Below, piece after piece: positions 42,586 through 51,957 of a stretch of DNA of 64,000 nucleotides (its first letter is position 1; the number at the start of each line of letters is the position of its first letter). The translations under genes and the position numbers were made by a program. The notes below the pieces were generated by a model. That model did not search any database. It was not told the DNA's origin and worked only from the letters and a program-made list of their open reading frames with translations. Origin of the DNA: Microvirga sp. BSC39 (GTDB taxonomy: Bacteria; Pseudomonadota; Alphaproteobacteria; Rhizobiales; Beijerinckiaceae); contig NZ_JPUG01000065.1 in assembly GCF_000739015.1 (NCBI RefSeq), positions 54,069 to 118,068 of the forward strand, written 5' to 3'.

Positions 42586-44043
42586 GTGTACGATCTGGTC
42601 ATCAGGGGCGGAAGCCTCGCGACTACAGAGGGCGTCACGGCCTCTGACGTTGCGATTTGCGGCAGTCAGATTGTGGCACTCGGCCGGAACCTACCACCCG
42701 GTCGGCGCACCATCGACGCCACGGGCAAGCTCATCCTTCCTGGTGGCGTAGACGCCCACTGCCATATTCAGCAACTCTCGGGCGGCGGGCTGATGAACGC
42801 AGACACCTTTGAAACGGCAACCCGCTCTGCCGCTTTCGGCGGCACGACCACAGTCATCTCCTTCGCGGCGCAGCATCGCGGCGACAGCCTGTGTAATGTC
42901 GTCGAGAACTACTCGCGCCTTGCTGCTTCCGGCGCAGTGACCGACTATGCCTTTCATCTCTGGATTTCGGATCCAACGCCGGAAACGCTGGAACGCGACC
43001 TGCCGGCACTGATCGAGAGCGGCCACCGGTCGATCAAGATCTTCATGACCTACGATCGCGTTCGCCTTCTCGACGAGCAGGTTCTGGACGTGATGATGGT
43101 GGCCCGCAGGCATGGAGCCATGGTCTGCGCCCACGCCGAGAATCACGGCATGATCAAGTGGATGGCCGACAGGCTCATGTCCCGCGGCTATGTCGAGCCC
43201 AAGTACCACGGCGTGAGCCATCCGCGGGTGTGCGAAATCGAGGCCTTCGAGCGTCTCATTCGCTTCTCACAGCTGCTGGATCAGCCCATCATGCTGTTCC
43301 ATGTCTCCACCGCCGAAGGCGCTGCCGTCATCCGGCGCGCGCGCGGCGAAGGCATCAAGGTTTTCGCCGAAACCTGCCCGCAATACCTGTTCCTGACGGC
43401 GAAGGATCTGGACCGGCCGGGTTTGGAGGGCGCCAAGTGGATGTGCAGTCCTCCTCCCCGCTCGACGGACGATCAGAACGCACTATGGCGCGCGCTCGAA
43501 CTCGGCGACCTTCAGGTTATTTCCTCCGATCATGCGCCTTACAGGTTCGATGGGACCGGCAAGCTTTCCGCAGGCTCCAACCCGGACTTTAAGCAGATCG
43601 CCAACGGCCTTCCGGGCCTTGAGACGCGCCTGCCGCTGCTGTTCGACGCTATGGTGAGCCGGGGCAGGTCGAGCCTGGAAAAGTTTGTCGAACTGACGGC
43701 AACGGCCCCGGCAAAGATCTACGGCCTTCACCCACGCAAGGGCGCCATTGCTGTCGGTGCCGATGCCGACATCGCAATCTGGAACCCGGATCGGGAGGTC
43801 GTGCTCACGGATGACGGGCTGCACGACAATGTCGGCTACAATCCTTTCGCCGGTCGCGCCCTGCGAGGCTGGCCCGAGACCGTTTTGCGCCGGGGTGAGG
43901 TGATCATCGCCGACGGAACGCTTCAGGCCGCTCCTGGATCGGGCCAGCTGCAGCTGCGCGAACCCGCCGCTTCGATGCGCCCGACCGGACGCCTGAGCCC
44001 GGAGTTCGACCCAGACACCAATTTCGGGGCTCACCTTCTGTGA
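42586..44043 (+). CDS. Hydantoinase/dihydropyrimidinase-like amidohydrolase
   Basis: About 485 residues of the cyclic amidohydrolase family. Metal ligands are all visible: GGVDAHCHIQQ (HxH), RSIKIFMTYD (lysine normally carboxylated), CAHAENHG (His), LFHVSTAEG (His) and ISSDHAPY (Asp). It opens hydantoin or dihydropyrimidine rings. GTG 42586 has GGGAG five bases upstream and begins VYDLVIRGG, the normal family start; the frame reaches TTG 42529 but that adds an atypical tail. Followed by a deaminase-type amidohydrolase and a racemase. Allantoinase is a less likely alternative. Confidence 0.88.
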   Translation: MYDLVIRGGSLATTEGVTASDVAICGSQIVALGRNLPPGRRTIDATGKLILPGGVDAHCHIQQLSGGGLMNADTFETATRSAAFGGTTTVISFAAQHRGDSLCNVVENYSRLAASGAVTDYAFHLWISDPTPETLERDLPALIESGHRSIKIFMTYDRVRLLDEQVLDVMMVARRHGAMVCAHAENHGMIKWMADRLMSRGYVEPKYHGVSHPRVCEIEAFERLIRFSQLLDQPIMLFHVSTAEGAAVIRRARGEGIKVFAETCPQYLFLTAKDLDRPGLEGAKWMCSPPPRSTDDQNALWRALELGDLQVISSDHAPYRFDGTGKLSAGSNPDFKQIANGLPGLETRLPLLFDAMVSRGRSSLEKFVELTATAPAKIYGLHPRKGAIAVGADADIAIWNPDREVVLTDDGLHDNVGYNPFAGRALRGWPETVLRRGEVIIADGTLQAAPGSGQLQLREPAASMRPTGRLSPEFDPDTNFGAHLL

Positions 44044-44112
44044 CCCACCCGGCGCAACTAGGCGGCCTTTCGGCCCATGAACAATCATCCCTCTGCATCG
44101 GTGCCCTAAACC

Positions 44113-45561
44113 ATGACTGACACGGTAACGGTTGTTCGCAAGGCTGCCTGGGTGGTCGCTTGGGACGAAGGCGCCTCGCGGCACGTCTACATGCAGGGTA
44201 CCGATGTAGCCTTCTCCAGGGCGGGGATCCTGTATGTGGGCCCGGCCTATCAGGACCGCGCCGACGAGGAGATTGCCGGCGCCTCTGTTATGGTGATGCC
44301 CGGCCTCGTGAACGTTCACTGCCATTCCGGAGACGAGCCCATCGCCAAGGGCCTGTTCGAGGATGTCGGCACCGCAGCACTCTGGGGCAATGCGCTCTAC
44401 GAATACTCGGCGCTGATCGACTCCGATGACGATGCCAAGGCCGCCTGTCAGACGGTCATGCTGGGCGACCTGATGCGCAGCGGCGTCACCACGCACCTGG
44501 ATATCGCGTCGCCTCATGCGCAATGGCTCACCCTGGCGGCGCAAAGCGGATTGCGGGCCTATCTCGCCCCCGGCTTCCGTGAGGCGCAATGGCGCATGGC
44601 CGGCAGCCATCGTCTCGATTTCGAATGGAACGAGGCGCGCGGACGGGAGCGCTATGCGGAAGCGCTCGCCTTCGTCGACGAAGCGCGTGCTCATTCCAGC
44701 GGCCGCATCGATGGTGTGATCGCACCGTCGCAGATCGAGACCTGCTCTGAGGAGCTGATCACGGATGCGGTGGCTGAGGCGCGCCGTCGCGGGGTGCGGA
44801 TCACCATCCATGCGGCGCAGACCATGGCCGAGCACGAGGAACTGCTTCGGCGGACGGGAGAGACGGCGCCCGCCATGCTGGAGCGCCTCGGCGTGCTTGG
44901 GCCCGACCTGATCCTCGGACATTGCATCTTCCTCGATCATCACTCCTGGACCCGGCAGCGCAGCCGCGACGACCTCGTCCGTCTCGCCCGAAGCGGCACC
45001 TCGGTGGCCCATTGCCCCGTCACCTTCGCGCGCAGCGGCATGACTTTGGAAAGCCTCGGCTCCTACCAGCGCGCAGGCGTCAATGTCGGCATCGGCACCG
45101 ACAGCTATCCGTTCAACATGCTGGAAGAAATGCGCGAGGCGCTGATCTGCTCGCGCGTTGCCGGGCGCAGCGTCTTCGATCTGGATACGGGCAACCTGTT
45201 TTTCGCCGCGACGACTGGCGGAGCCAGGGCTCTCGGCCGCAGCGACATCGGACGACTGGCACCCGGCGCGAAGGCTGACCTGTCGCTGGTCGACCTGAGC
45301 CATCCGGCCATGCAGCCGATTCACGATCCGCTGCGCAACTTGATCCACTGCGCCGCAGAGCGAGCCATTCGCGATGTCTATGTGGACGGCCAGGCTGTCG
45401 TGAAGGGTCGCAGGGTCGCGAACCTGGACTACGAAGGTGCGGTTCGGGAACTGCAGGATGCGCAGAGGCGCGCCTCCCGGCGAGCGGAGCATGACGACCC
45501 GCAGGGCCGCTCCCTCTCCGTCCTGGCGCCATACTCATTGCCCATCGCGGCCCGAGGATGA
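44113..45561 (+). CDS. Amidohydrolase, deaminase/chlorohydrolase type (copy 1)
   Basis: 482 residues of the ATZ/TRZ-SsnA-guanine-deaminase group. Metal site: NVHCHSGDEP (HxH), ITIHAAQTMAEHEE (His), LGHCIFLDHH (His) and GIGTDSYPFNMLEEM (Asp), with the C-terminal strand region LAPGAKADLSLVDL. These mononuclear-metal enzymes deaminate or dechlorinate N-heterocycles. Paralogous to the enzyme at 46.3 kb, sharing the N-terminal VVAWDE motif, so the pair arose by duplication around the racemase gene. The substrate is not readable; a ring product from the hydantoinase pathway is plausible. Confidence 0.88.
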   Translation: MTDTVTVVRKAAWVVAWDEGASRHVYMQGTDVAFSRAGILYVGPAYQDRADEEIAGASVMVMPGLVNVHCHSGDEPIAKGLFEDVGTAALWGNALYEYSALIDSDDDAKAACQTVMLGDLMRSGVTTHLDIASPHAQWLTLAAQSGLRAYLAPGFREAQWRMAGSHRLDFEWNEARGRERYAEALAFVDEARAHSSGRIDGVIAPSQIETCSEELITDAVAEARRRGVRITIHAAQTMAEHEELLRRTGETAPAMLERLGVLGPDLILGHCIFLDHHSWTRQRSRDDLVRLARSGTSVAHCPVTFARSGMTLESLGSYQRAGVNVGIGTDSYPFNMLEEMREALICSRVAGRSVFDLDTGNLFFAATTGGARALGRSDIGRLAPGAKADLSLVDLSHPAMQPIHDPLRNLIHCAAERAIRDVYVDGQAVVKGRRVANLDYEGAVRELQDAQRRASRRAEHDDPQGRSLSVLAPYSLPIAARG

Positions 45562-45568
45562 AGCAATC

Positions 45569-46240
45569 ATGAGCTCTTCCGTCTACGTCATCAATCCGAA
45601 CTCGTCTCAGGCGGTCACGGCAGCAATCGACGCGGCCGTAGTGCCCCTGAGAAGCGTCGACGGTCCGGGCATCGTCTGCCTCTCGCTGGCCGAGGGACCG
45701 CCCGGGATCCAGTCGCAGCGGGATGTGGACGGCGTCATCTCGCCCATGCTGCACAAGGCATCCGAGCTGGAGGAGAGCGCCGGCGCCTTTGTCATCGCAT
45801 GCTTCTCGGATCCTGGCCTCCACGCCTTGCGCGAGCAGAGCCGCCGCCGTGTCTTCGGGATTGCCGAATGCGGTGTGCTGACGGCGCTCACGCTCGGGCA
45901 GCGGTTCGGCGTCATTGCCATCCTGCCGACCTCCATCCCAAGGCATCTCCGCTATTTCGGCGCGATGGGGGTCATGGATCGCTTCGCGGCCGACCTTCCC
46001 ATCGGGCTCGGCGTTGCCGAGCTCTCCGATGAAAGAGAGACCTTAGGCCGCATGATCGAGGTCGGCCGCACGCTGAAGTCGGCCCATGGAGCTGACGTCC
46101 TCGTGATGGGCTGTGCCGGCATGGCTCGCTATCGCGCCGCCCTGGAGGAGGCCGTCGGGGTCTCCGTCGTGGAGCCGACCCAGGCAGCCGTCGCCATGGC
46201 GGTCGGCCATGTCCGTCTCTCGCAGGCTTTCACGCCCTGA
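45569..46240 (+). CDS. Asp/Glu/hydantoin racemase family protein
   Basis: 223 residues. ATG 45569 begins SSSVYVINPNSSQAVTAAI, the standard start of this fold; the earlier in-frame ATG lies inside the upstream gene. Two catalytic cysteines in FVIACFSDPGLHAL and VLVMGCAGMARYR, and FGVIAILPT in between, match the hydantoin racemase/maleate isomerase subgroup. It would interconvert D and L forms of 5-substituted hydantoins for the hydantoinase two genes upstream. Spaced 7 bp from the first amidohydrolase gene and 48 bp from the second. Confidence 0.87.
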   Translation: MSSSVYVINPNSSQAVTAAIDAAVVPLRSVDGPGIVCLSLAEGPPGIQSQRDVDGVISPMLHKASELEESAGAFVIACFSDPGLHALREQSRRRVFGIAECGVLTALTLGQRFGVIAILPTSIPRHLRYFGAMGVMDRFAADLPIGLGVAELSDERETLGRMIEVGRTLKSAHGADVLVMGCAGMARYRAALEEAVGVSVVEPTQAAVAMAVGHVRLSQAFTP

Positions 46241-46288
46241 CTGCGCTCGCCCCTTCCGATGCCCTCCCATCTCTCCACGGAGCTTGAA

Positions 46289-47740
46289 ATGACCGATGCC
46301 GTCGCCAAGACGACCCTTTTCCGGAACTGCGACTGGATCGTCGCCTGGGATGAGGCGGCCCAATCCCACGTTTATCTTCGCAACGCTGATTTCGTGATCC
46401 GAGGCGCGGATATCATCCATGTCGGGAGCGGCTATTCCGGCACCGCCGATGCGGAGGTCGATGCGAGCCGGATGATGATCATCCCGGGCTTCGTGGATAT
46501 CCACAGCCATCCTGGCCACGAGCCGGGCTGGAAGGGCATGCTGGAAGAGCTGGGGAGCCCGCGCCTCGGCCAGAGTTCGCTCTACGAGTTCATGCCCGTC
46601 TTCCAGATCGGACCGGAATACACGCGCCCGGCGCTTCGCGTGGCGGCATCCGAACTCCTGAAGAGCGGCGTCACGACCATCTGCGATCTCGGCAGGCCCC
46701 GCGATACCTGGGCCGACGAATACGCGGAAACCGGCATTCGCGCCGTCCTCTGGGGGATGTTCCGGTCCGGCCCCTGGAAAACCACCAACGGCCATTCGGT
46801 GGAATACAACCTCGATCCCGCCACCGGAGACCGGCTGCTGCGCGAGGCCATCGAGATTGCCGATGCGGCCTCGAAGCATCCGAGCGGACGCATCACGGGC
46901 TATTTCACGCCAGCCCAGATCGACACCTGCACGGAGGGGCAGATCCGGGATGCGCTCGATGCGGCGCGCGAACGGAACCAGCCCATTCAGATCCACGCCG
47001 CCCAGAGCATCGTCGAGTTCCAGGAGATCATGCGCCGCTATGGCTGCACACCCATCGAATGGCTCGACAAGATCGGAGCCCTCGGGCCGGACACGATCAT
47101 CGGCCATTGCATCTTCCTGAACGACCATCCGTGGCTGCATTGGCCCCATGCTGACGATTTCGAGCGCCTGCGCGACAGCGGCGCGCAGGTCGCGCACTGC
47201 CCCGTGGTCTTCGCCCGGCGCGGCATCGCCTTGAACACCTTGAGCCGCTATATGAAGGCGGGCATCCGCTGCGGCATCGGCACGGACAGTTTCCCCCACA
47301 ACATGCTCGATGAACTCCGCATGGCCTGCTACGCAGGCCGGATCATCGCGGGCAGCTTCACGGCAGCCACGACGCGGGACGCGTTCATGGCGGCCACGGC
47401 CGTGGGAGCCGACATGATTCGCCGCCCGGATCTGGGCCGCATTGCTCCCGGCTGCAAGGCGGATTTCTCGGTCGTCGACATGAGCAACCCCTACATGCAG
47501 CCCGACTACGAACCCATCCGCAGCCTCGTCTACTCGGCGAACGACCGCGCGATCAAGCATGTCTATGTGGACGGCCGCCAGGTTGTCCGCGACGGAGAGG
47601 TTCTGGACTTCGACATCAGCGAAGATATCGAGATGCTGCGCCGCGGCCAAGCCGAGGCAATTGCGTCGGCATCCCAGCGCGACTGGGCGGGACGGACCCT
47701 GGAAGAGCTCAGCCCCCGCGTCTTCCCCATCCGCAATTGA
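46289..47740 (+). CDS. Amidohydrolase, deaminase/chlorohydrolase type (copy 2)
   Basis: 483 residues, same family as the 44.1-kb gene: WIVAWDEAAQSHVYL, VDIHSHPGHEP (HxH), IQIHAAQSIVEFQE, IIGHCIFLNDHPW and GIGTDSFPHNMLDEL. ATG 46289 is selected after CTTGAAA spacing; the upstream ATG 46259 would add ten atypical residues. Differences around the first HxH and the NGHSVEYNLD loop suggest a different substrate from copy 1. Ends the rightward operon and is followed by a strong terminator. Confidence 0.87.
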   Translation: MTDAVAKTTLFRNCDWIVAWDEAAQSHVYLRNADFVIRGADIIHVGSGYSGTADAEVDASRMMIIPGFVDIHSHPGHEPGWKGMLEELGSPRLGQSSLYEFMPVFQIGPEYTRPALRVAASELLKSGVTTICDLGRPRDTWADEYAETGIRAVLWGMFRSGPWKTTNGHSVEYNLDPATGDRLLREAIEIADAASKHPSGRITGYFTPAQIDTCTEGQIRDALDAARERNQPIQIHAAQSIVEFQEIMRRYGCTPIEWLDKIGALGPDTIIGHCIFLNDHPWLHWPHADDFERLRDSGAQVAHCPVVFARRGIALNTLSRYMKAGIRCGIGTDSFPHNMLDELRMACYAGRIIAGSFTAATTRDAFMAATAVGADMIRRPDLGRIAPGCKADFSVVDMSNPYMQPDYEPIRSLVYSANDRAIKHVYVDGRQVVRDGEVLDFDISEDIEMLRRGQAEAIASASQRDWAGRTLEELSPRVFPIRN

Positions 47741-47786
47741 TGGAGCGGGATAGCCCTACTCCACTGCCGTAGATCCAAAAAGCAAG

Positions 47787-47815
47787 AAAGACCCCGAGGT
47801 CTCTCGGGGTCTTTT
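47787..47815. terminator. Strong bidirectional intrinsic terminator
   Basis: Stem AAAGACCCCGAG with its complete complement CTCGGGGTCTTT around a 4-base loop (GTCT), followed by T on the + strand and A-rich sequence on the other side. It separates the rightward amidohydrolase operon from the leftward YtcJ-like gene (stop 47852), serving both. Confidence 0.9.
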
Positions 47816-47851
47816 GCATTGTCACGGCAGCTCCTCTCGAGGCAAGGCGCG

Positions 47852-49489
47852 TCAGCGGGCCACCTCTCCGTGACGATCGAACACGACCTCGCCCCCACGG
47901 ATCGTAAGATCGCAACGGGTGTCGTGAAGGATCTCCTCGGGTGAGGCCGTCAGCAGATCGCGGGAGAACACTGCAACGTCGGCTGCAAGGCCCGGCACGA
48001 GGCGACCCCATTCGTGTTCGGCCTTGTTCACATAGGCGCCGAACTCCGTGAAGGCAGTGATGGCCTGCTCGATCGAAACCACTTCCCGCTGATCCATGAC
48101 GGTGCCATGGGAGGTCTTGCGGGTGAGCATCGAGAAGAAGTTCGGGAAGGGATTGATGTCGCAGACAGGGGCGTCGCTGCCGGCTGCAGGCTTGAAGCCG
48201 AGATCAATCCAGGTCTTGAGCGGATAGGAGGGTTTCGCCCGCTCTTCCCCCACGACGGAAACATACAGGTCGCCGAAATCGTAGATGAAGACAGGTTGTG
48301 GGACGGGCTGGACTCCCAGGCGTTTCATGCGGGCGTTCTGGTCGGCCCTTGCATAGCCCGCGTGCTCGATCCGGTGGCGACGATCAGGGTCCGGCATTGC
48401 TTCGAGAGCCCGCTCGAAGGCATTCAGCGTCTGCTCGATCGCCGCGTCCCCGATGGCATGAACAGCCAGCTGATAGCCCTTCTTATGGTACTCATGCACG
48501 AGATCGTTCATCTCGTTGTCGTGCAGGAGCATCAAGCCGGTGGTTTTTGGTTCTCCGACATAAGGCTCGCTCATGGCGGCGGTCCGGCCGCCGGCGCTGC
48601 CATCCGTGAAGATCTTCACGGGACCGACGCGCAGCATGGAATCACCCACGCCTGTCACCACACCATCCGCATAGGCCTGCTCTACGATGCCGCCCGGACC
48701 TCCAAGCAGGCACTGCGTCGTCCGCACGGGCAGGCGGCCCAGGCGCTGGGCGGTGCGGTAAGCCGCGACCTCGCGGTAGCCTGCCCTCATGCCGACGCCC
48801 GCATCCATTACGCTGGTGATGCCATAGGACAGGCACGCACGGCCGGCATTGTCGATGGCCTGCACGAGTTCCTCATCCGTCGGCTCCGGCAGAACGGCCT
48901 TCAGTCGGTCGCGCCCGGTCTCGGCCAGCAGGCCTGTCAGGCGCCCGTCCCGCTGCTCAATGGCGCCTCCCTGCGGAACGGGAGTCGATTCGTCGATTCC
49001 TGCCAGTTCGAGCGCCTTCGAGTTACAGATCGTCACGTGGCCGCAAGCCCTCACGATCGCCACCGGATGATCAGGCGCGACGGCATCGAGTTCCTCGCGA
49101 AGGGGATGACGTCTCACGTCAAGTTCGAACTGATCGTACCCCCGCCCCTGAATCCACTGGCCCGGCGGCGTAACAGAGGCGCGCTGCCTAACTCTTTCGA
49201 GTAGCGCCGCAAGAGTGGGTGCGGAGGCAGCGCGCACATCCACGTGCCCCATGATGACCCCGTAAGGGAGAAGATGCATGTGCGAGTCGCACAATCCCGG
49301 GGTGGCAAGGCGACCCGCGAGATCGATCACGCGTGTCCGCGGCCCGATGAGCGGCTCCATGTCGGCAGCCGATCCCGCTGCTAGGACCTGTCCGGCCCAG
49401 AGGGCGATCCCTTCGGTCACCTGTTCTGAGAAGCCGCGGAAGATTCGGCCATTGGTGAGAACGACATCGGCTTTGGGCAGGATCGGCAT
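47852..49489 (-). CDS. YtcJ-like amidohydrolase
   Basis: 545 residues of the YtcJ/LAF3 amidohydrolase_3 group: CDSHMHLLPYG (HxH), VKIFTDGSAGGRTAAM (the metal-bridging lysine region), LAVHAIGDAAIEQTLNAFE (His), RIEHAGYARADQ (His) and AAGSDAPVCDINPF (Asp). Usual length for the group. ATG 49489 begins MPILPKADVVLTNGRIF, the normal start. Substrates in this family are N-acyl or cyclic amides and mostly unknown. Transcribed towards the shared terminator, divergent from the aap-like transporter 190 bp away. Confidence 0.88.
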   Translation of the reverse strand: MPILPKADVVLTNGRIFRGFSEQVTEGIALWAGQVLAAGSAADMEPLIGPRTRVIDLAGRLATPGLCDSHMHLLPYGVIMGHVDVRAASAPTLAALLERVRQRASVTPPGQWIQGRGYDQFELDVRRHPLREELDAVAPDHPVAIVRACGHVTICNSKALELAGIDESTPVPQGGAIEQRDGRLTGLLAETGRDRLKAVLPEPTDEELVQAIDNAGRACLSYGITSVMDAGVGMRAGYREVAAYRTAQRLGRLPVRTTQCLLGGPGGIVEQAYADGVVTGVGDSMLRVGPVKIFTDGSAGGRTAAMSEPYVGEPKTTGLMLLHDNEMNDLVHEYHKKGYQLAVHAIGDAAIEQTLNAFERALEAMPDPDRRHRIEHAGYARADQNARMKRLGVQPVPQPVFIYDFGDLYVSVVGEERAKPSYPLKTWIDLGFKPAAGSDAPVCDINPFPNFFSMLTRKTSHGTVMDQREVVSIEQAITAFTEFGAYVNKAEHEWGRLVPGLAADVAVFSRDLLTASPEEILHDTRCDLTIRGGEVVFDRHGEVAR

Positions 49490-49677
49490 GACGACTCGCA
49501 AACAATGAGGAGCGGCGAAACTTACTGTGGAAGACGGAAGACTGTGCATCCCTTTTGGTCAACCGGCAAGTTCCTGAACAACTTCCGTTGGGAAATTCTA
49601 CCCTTGAAACTACAGTTGTTTAGGGTCTAGCTTTGACGCGTAGCAGCCGGATAAGGCGCACGGAAAGAGGGAATATA

Positions 49678-50715
49678 ATGAAACAATCCAGATCTTTGAC
49701 CCGTTGGCTCGCAATGGGTCTTATCGCCGGTGTTGCCGCTGTCTCGGCCGCGCCGGCTTCCGCACAGGCGACACTCGACACGGTCAAGAAGCGCGGCAAG
49801 ATTCTCTGTGGCGTCTCGCCCGTCTCTCCCGGCTTCTCCTATGCCGACGATAAAGGTGCCCGACGCGGCTTCGATGTCGATGTCTGCCGCGCCATGTCGG
49901 CAGCGATCTTTGCCGATCCCGACAAGGTCGATTTCATCCCGCTCAACACCAATGTCCGTTTCCAGGCCGTTCAATCCGGTGAAGTGGACATCCTGTCCCG
50001 CCAGAACACCTGGAGCTTCTCGCGCGACGCGTCCCTCGGCCTCGATTTCGGGCCCGTGGTGTTCTACGACGGCCAGGGCTTGATGGTGTCGACCAAGCTC
50101 AACGTGAAGAGCGCCGGCGAACTCGCCGATGCCGCGATCTGCCTCCTGCCCGGCACCACGACGCTCCAAAATCTGGAGGATTTCTTCCGTCCCAGGAACA
50201 TCAAGTATGAATCCGTGGTGTTCGAGAATTCTGACGAATGGCGCAATGCGTTCTTCAACGGGCGCTGCGATGCCATCACGTCGGATCGCTCCGACCTCGC
50301 TTCCGTACGCGCTATCGCTAACAATCCATCGGAATACGTAGTCCTGCCGGAGACCATCTCAAAGGAGCCGCTCGCTCCGACGGTCCGCCAGAACGATCCG
50401 AACTGGCGCGACATTCTGAGCTGGACGGTCTACACGCTCATCGCCGCCGAGGAAAAGGGCATCACCCAGGCCAATGTGGACGAGCATCTCAAGAGCAAGG
50501 ATCCGGAGATCCAGCGCATGCTCGGTGTGAACGGCGACCTTGGAAAGATGCTCGGCCTCGACAACAAGTGGGGCTACAACGTCATCAAGTCCCTTGGGAA
50601 CTATTCAGAACTCTTCGAGCGCAATCTCGGCCCGGAGACGCGGCTCGGTCTGTCTCGCGGCCCGAACGAGCTCTGGACCAAGGGAGGCCTGCTCTACTCG
50701 CCACCGTTCCGGTAA
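49678..50715 (+). CDS. aapJ: General L-amino-acid ABC transporter binding protein (AapJ-like)
   Basis: 345 residues with signal peptide ending AAPASAQA. The mature protein starts TLDTVKKRGKILCGVSPVSPGFSYADDKG and includes RRGFDVDVCRAMSAAIF, SRQNTWSFSRD and ILSWTVYTLIAAEEKGI, all typical of AapJ/BztA. ATG 49678 is preceded by GGAAAGAGGG. Binds polar L-amino acids broadly in relatives. First gene of an aapJQM set. Confidence 0.92.
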   Translation: MKQSRSLTRWLAMGLIAGVAAVSAAPASAQATLDTVKKRGKILCGVSPVSPGFSYADDKGARRGFDVDVCRAMSAAIFADPDKVDFIPLNTNVRFQAVQSGEVDILSRQNTWSFSRDASLGLDFGPVVFYDGQGLMVSTKLNVKSAGELADAAICLLPGTTTLQNLEDFFRPRNIKYESVVFENSDEWRNAFFNGRCDAITSDRSDLASVRAIANNPSEYVVLPETISKEPLAPTVRQNDPNWRDILSWTVYTLIAAEEKGITQANVDEHLKSKDPEIQRMLGVNGDLGKMLGLDNKWGYNVIKSLGNYSELFERNLGPETRLGLSRGPNELWTKGGLLYSPPFR

Positions 50716-50781
50716 TCTGCGATCAGCGGGCGGCTGCAAGGCCGCCCGTTCCGCCTTCAGCAGTCTCCGGGAAGGATCAAC

Positions 50782-51954
50782 ATGCCGGCAGATTCGATGA
50801 GCGTGACGAGGCTCCTCTACAATCTTCGCTTCCGGGCCATTCTTTATCAGGTTCTCGCCGTCGGGAGCATCGTCCTTCTCGGGCTTTATCTCTTCTCGAA
50901 CGTCTCGCAGAAGCTTGCAGAACAGAACATCGCTACGGGCTTCGGCTATCTGAGCCGCGAGGCAGGCTTCGTCATCAGCCAGACGATGATCGACTATAAG
51001 CCGACAGACACCTATGGACGTGCCATCCTGGCCGGCATCGTCAACACGGTTTGGGTTTCGGCCTGGAGCGTCGTGCTTGCGTCCATTCTGGGCCTCGTCG
51101 TCGGCATCGCGCGTCTGTCACGCAATCCTTTGCTTGCTCTTCTTGCCTTCCTTTACGTGGAGGCGCTGCGGAACGTTCCTCTCCTGCTCTATCTCTTCCT
51201 CTGGTACGCCCTGATTGTTACTACCCTGCCGGCGGTGCGCGAAGCGTGGGAAGTTCTTCCCCACGTGTTCGTGAGCAACAGCGGATTGACCGTTCCGTCG
51301 CTGATCTGGACTCGTGCTCATACGATCATCATCGTCGCGTTGGTTCTCGGAGGGGTCCTGGCGGTTGTCCTTCACCGGCGCATGACCGCAGAGCGCATCA
51401 GAACCGGCAAGGATCGAACCACATGGCCATGGGTTGCCTTTGCTCTCCTGATCCCGCCGGTTCTCGCATTCCTCATCATGCAGCCTGAGTTCGCGGTCAG
51501 CCTTCCCGAGAAAGGTCGCTTCCGCCTGACGGGCGGCTCGCAACTGACGCCGGAATTCACCGCACTTCTCATCGGCCTTGCCCTATCCGCCTCTGCCGGC
51601 ATCGCCGAGATCGTGCGAAGCGGCATCCTGTCGGTGCGCAAGGGCCAATGGGAGGCGTCGCGCGCCCTAGGTCTGAGGGACGGCTTGACCATGCGGCTCA
51701 TCGTGCTGCCCCAGGCATTGCGGGTCATCATCCCCCCGCTCACCAGCAGCTACCTAAGCCTCTTCAAGAACTCGTCGCTCGCCATCGCAATCGGGTACCC
51801 GGATCTTGTGATGGTCTCGAACACGACCATGAACCAGACCGGTCAGGCGATCGAAGGCATCGCAATCTTCATGCTGGTCTATCTTGGCCTGTCGATTGCG
51901 ATCTCCCTGTTCATGAACTGGTACAACAGCCGCGTCGCGCTGAAGGAGCGCTAG
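50782..51954 (+). CDS. aapQ: Amino-acid ABC transporter permease (AapQ-like)
   Basis: 390 residues. The long N-terminal region with the first helices (LAVGSIVLLGLYLFSNVSQKL) and FGYLSREAGFVISQTMIDYKPTDTY is characteristic of AapQ. The EAA loop GQWEASRALGLRDGLTMRLIVLPQALRVIIPPL lies near the C-terminus. Pairs with the next permease. ATG 50782 follows GGAAGGA. Confidence 0.92.
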   Translation: MPADSMSVTRLLYNLRFRAILYQVLAVGSIVLLGLYLFSNVSQKLAEQNIATGFGYLSREAGFVISQTMIDYKPTDTYGRAILAGIVNTVWVSAWSVVLASILGLVVGIARLSRNPLLALLAFLYVEALRNVPLLLYLFLWYALIVTTLPAVREAWEVLPHVFVSNSGLTVPSLIWTRAHTIIIVALVLGGVLAVVLHRRMTAERIRTGKDRTTWPWVAFALLIPPVLAFLIMQPEFAVSLPEKGRFRLTGGSQLTPEFTALLIGLALSASAGIAEIVRSGILSVRKGQWEASRALGLRDGLTMRLIVLPQALRVIIPPLTSSYLSLFKNSSLAIAIGYPDLVMVSNTTMNQTGQAIEGIAIFMLVYLGLSIAISLFMNWYNSRVALKER

Positions 51955-51957
51955 GCC

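Noticed and set aside
43483..45492. 669-codon open frame on the - strand
   Set aside because: Antisense to the hydantoinase and amidohydrolase genes, both with full metal-site motifs.
46043..47650. 535-codon open frame on the - strand
   Set aside because: Antisense to the second amidohydrolase; no independent ribosome site or family match.
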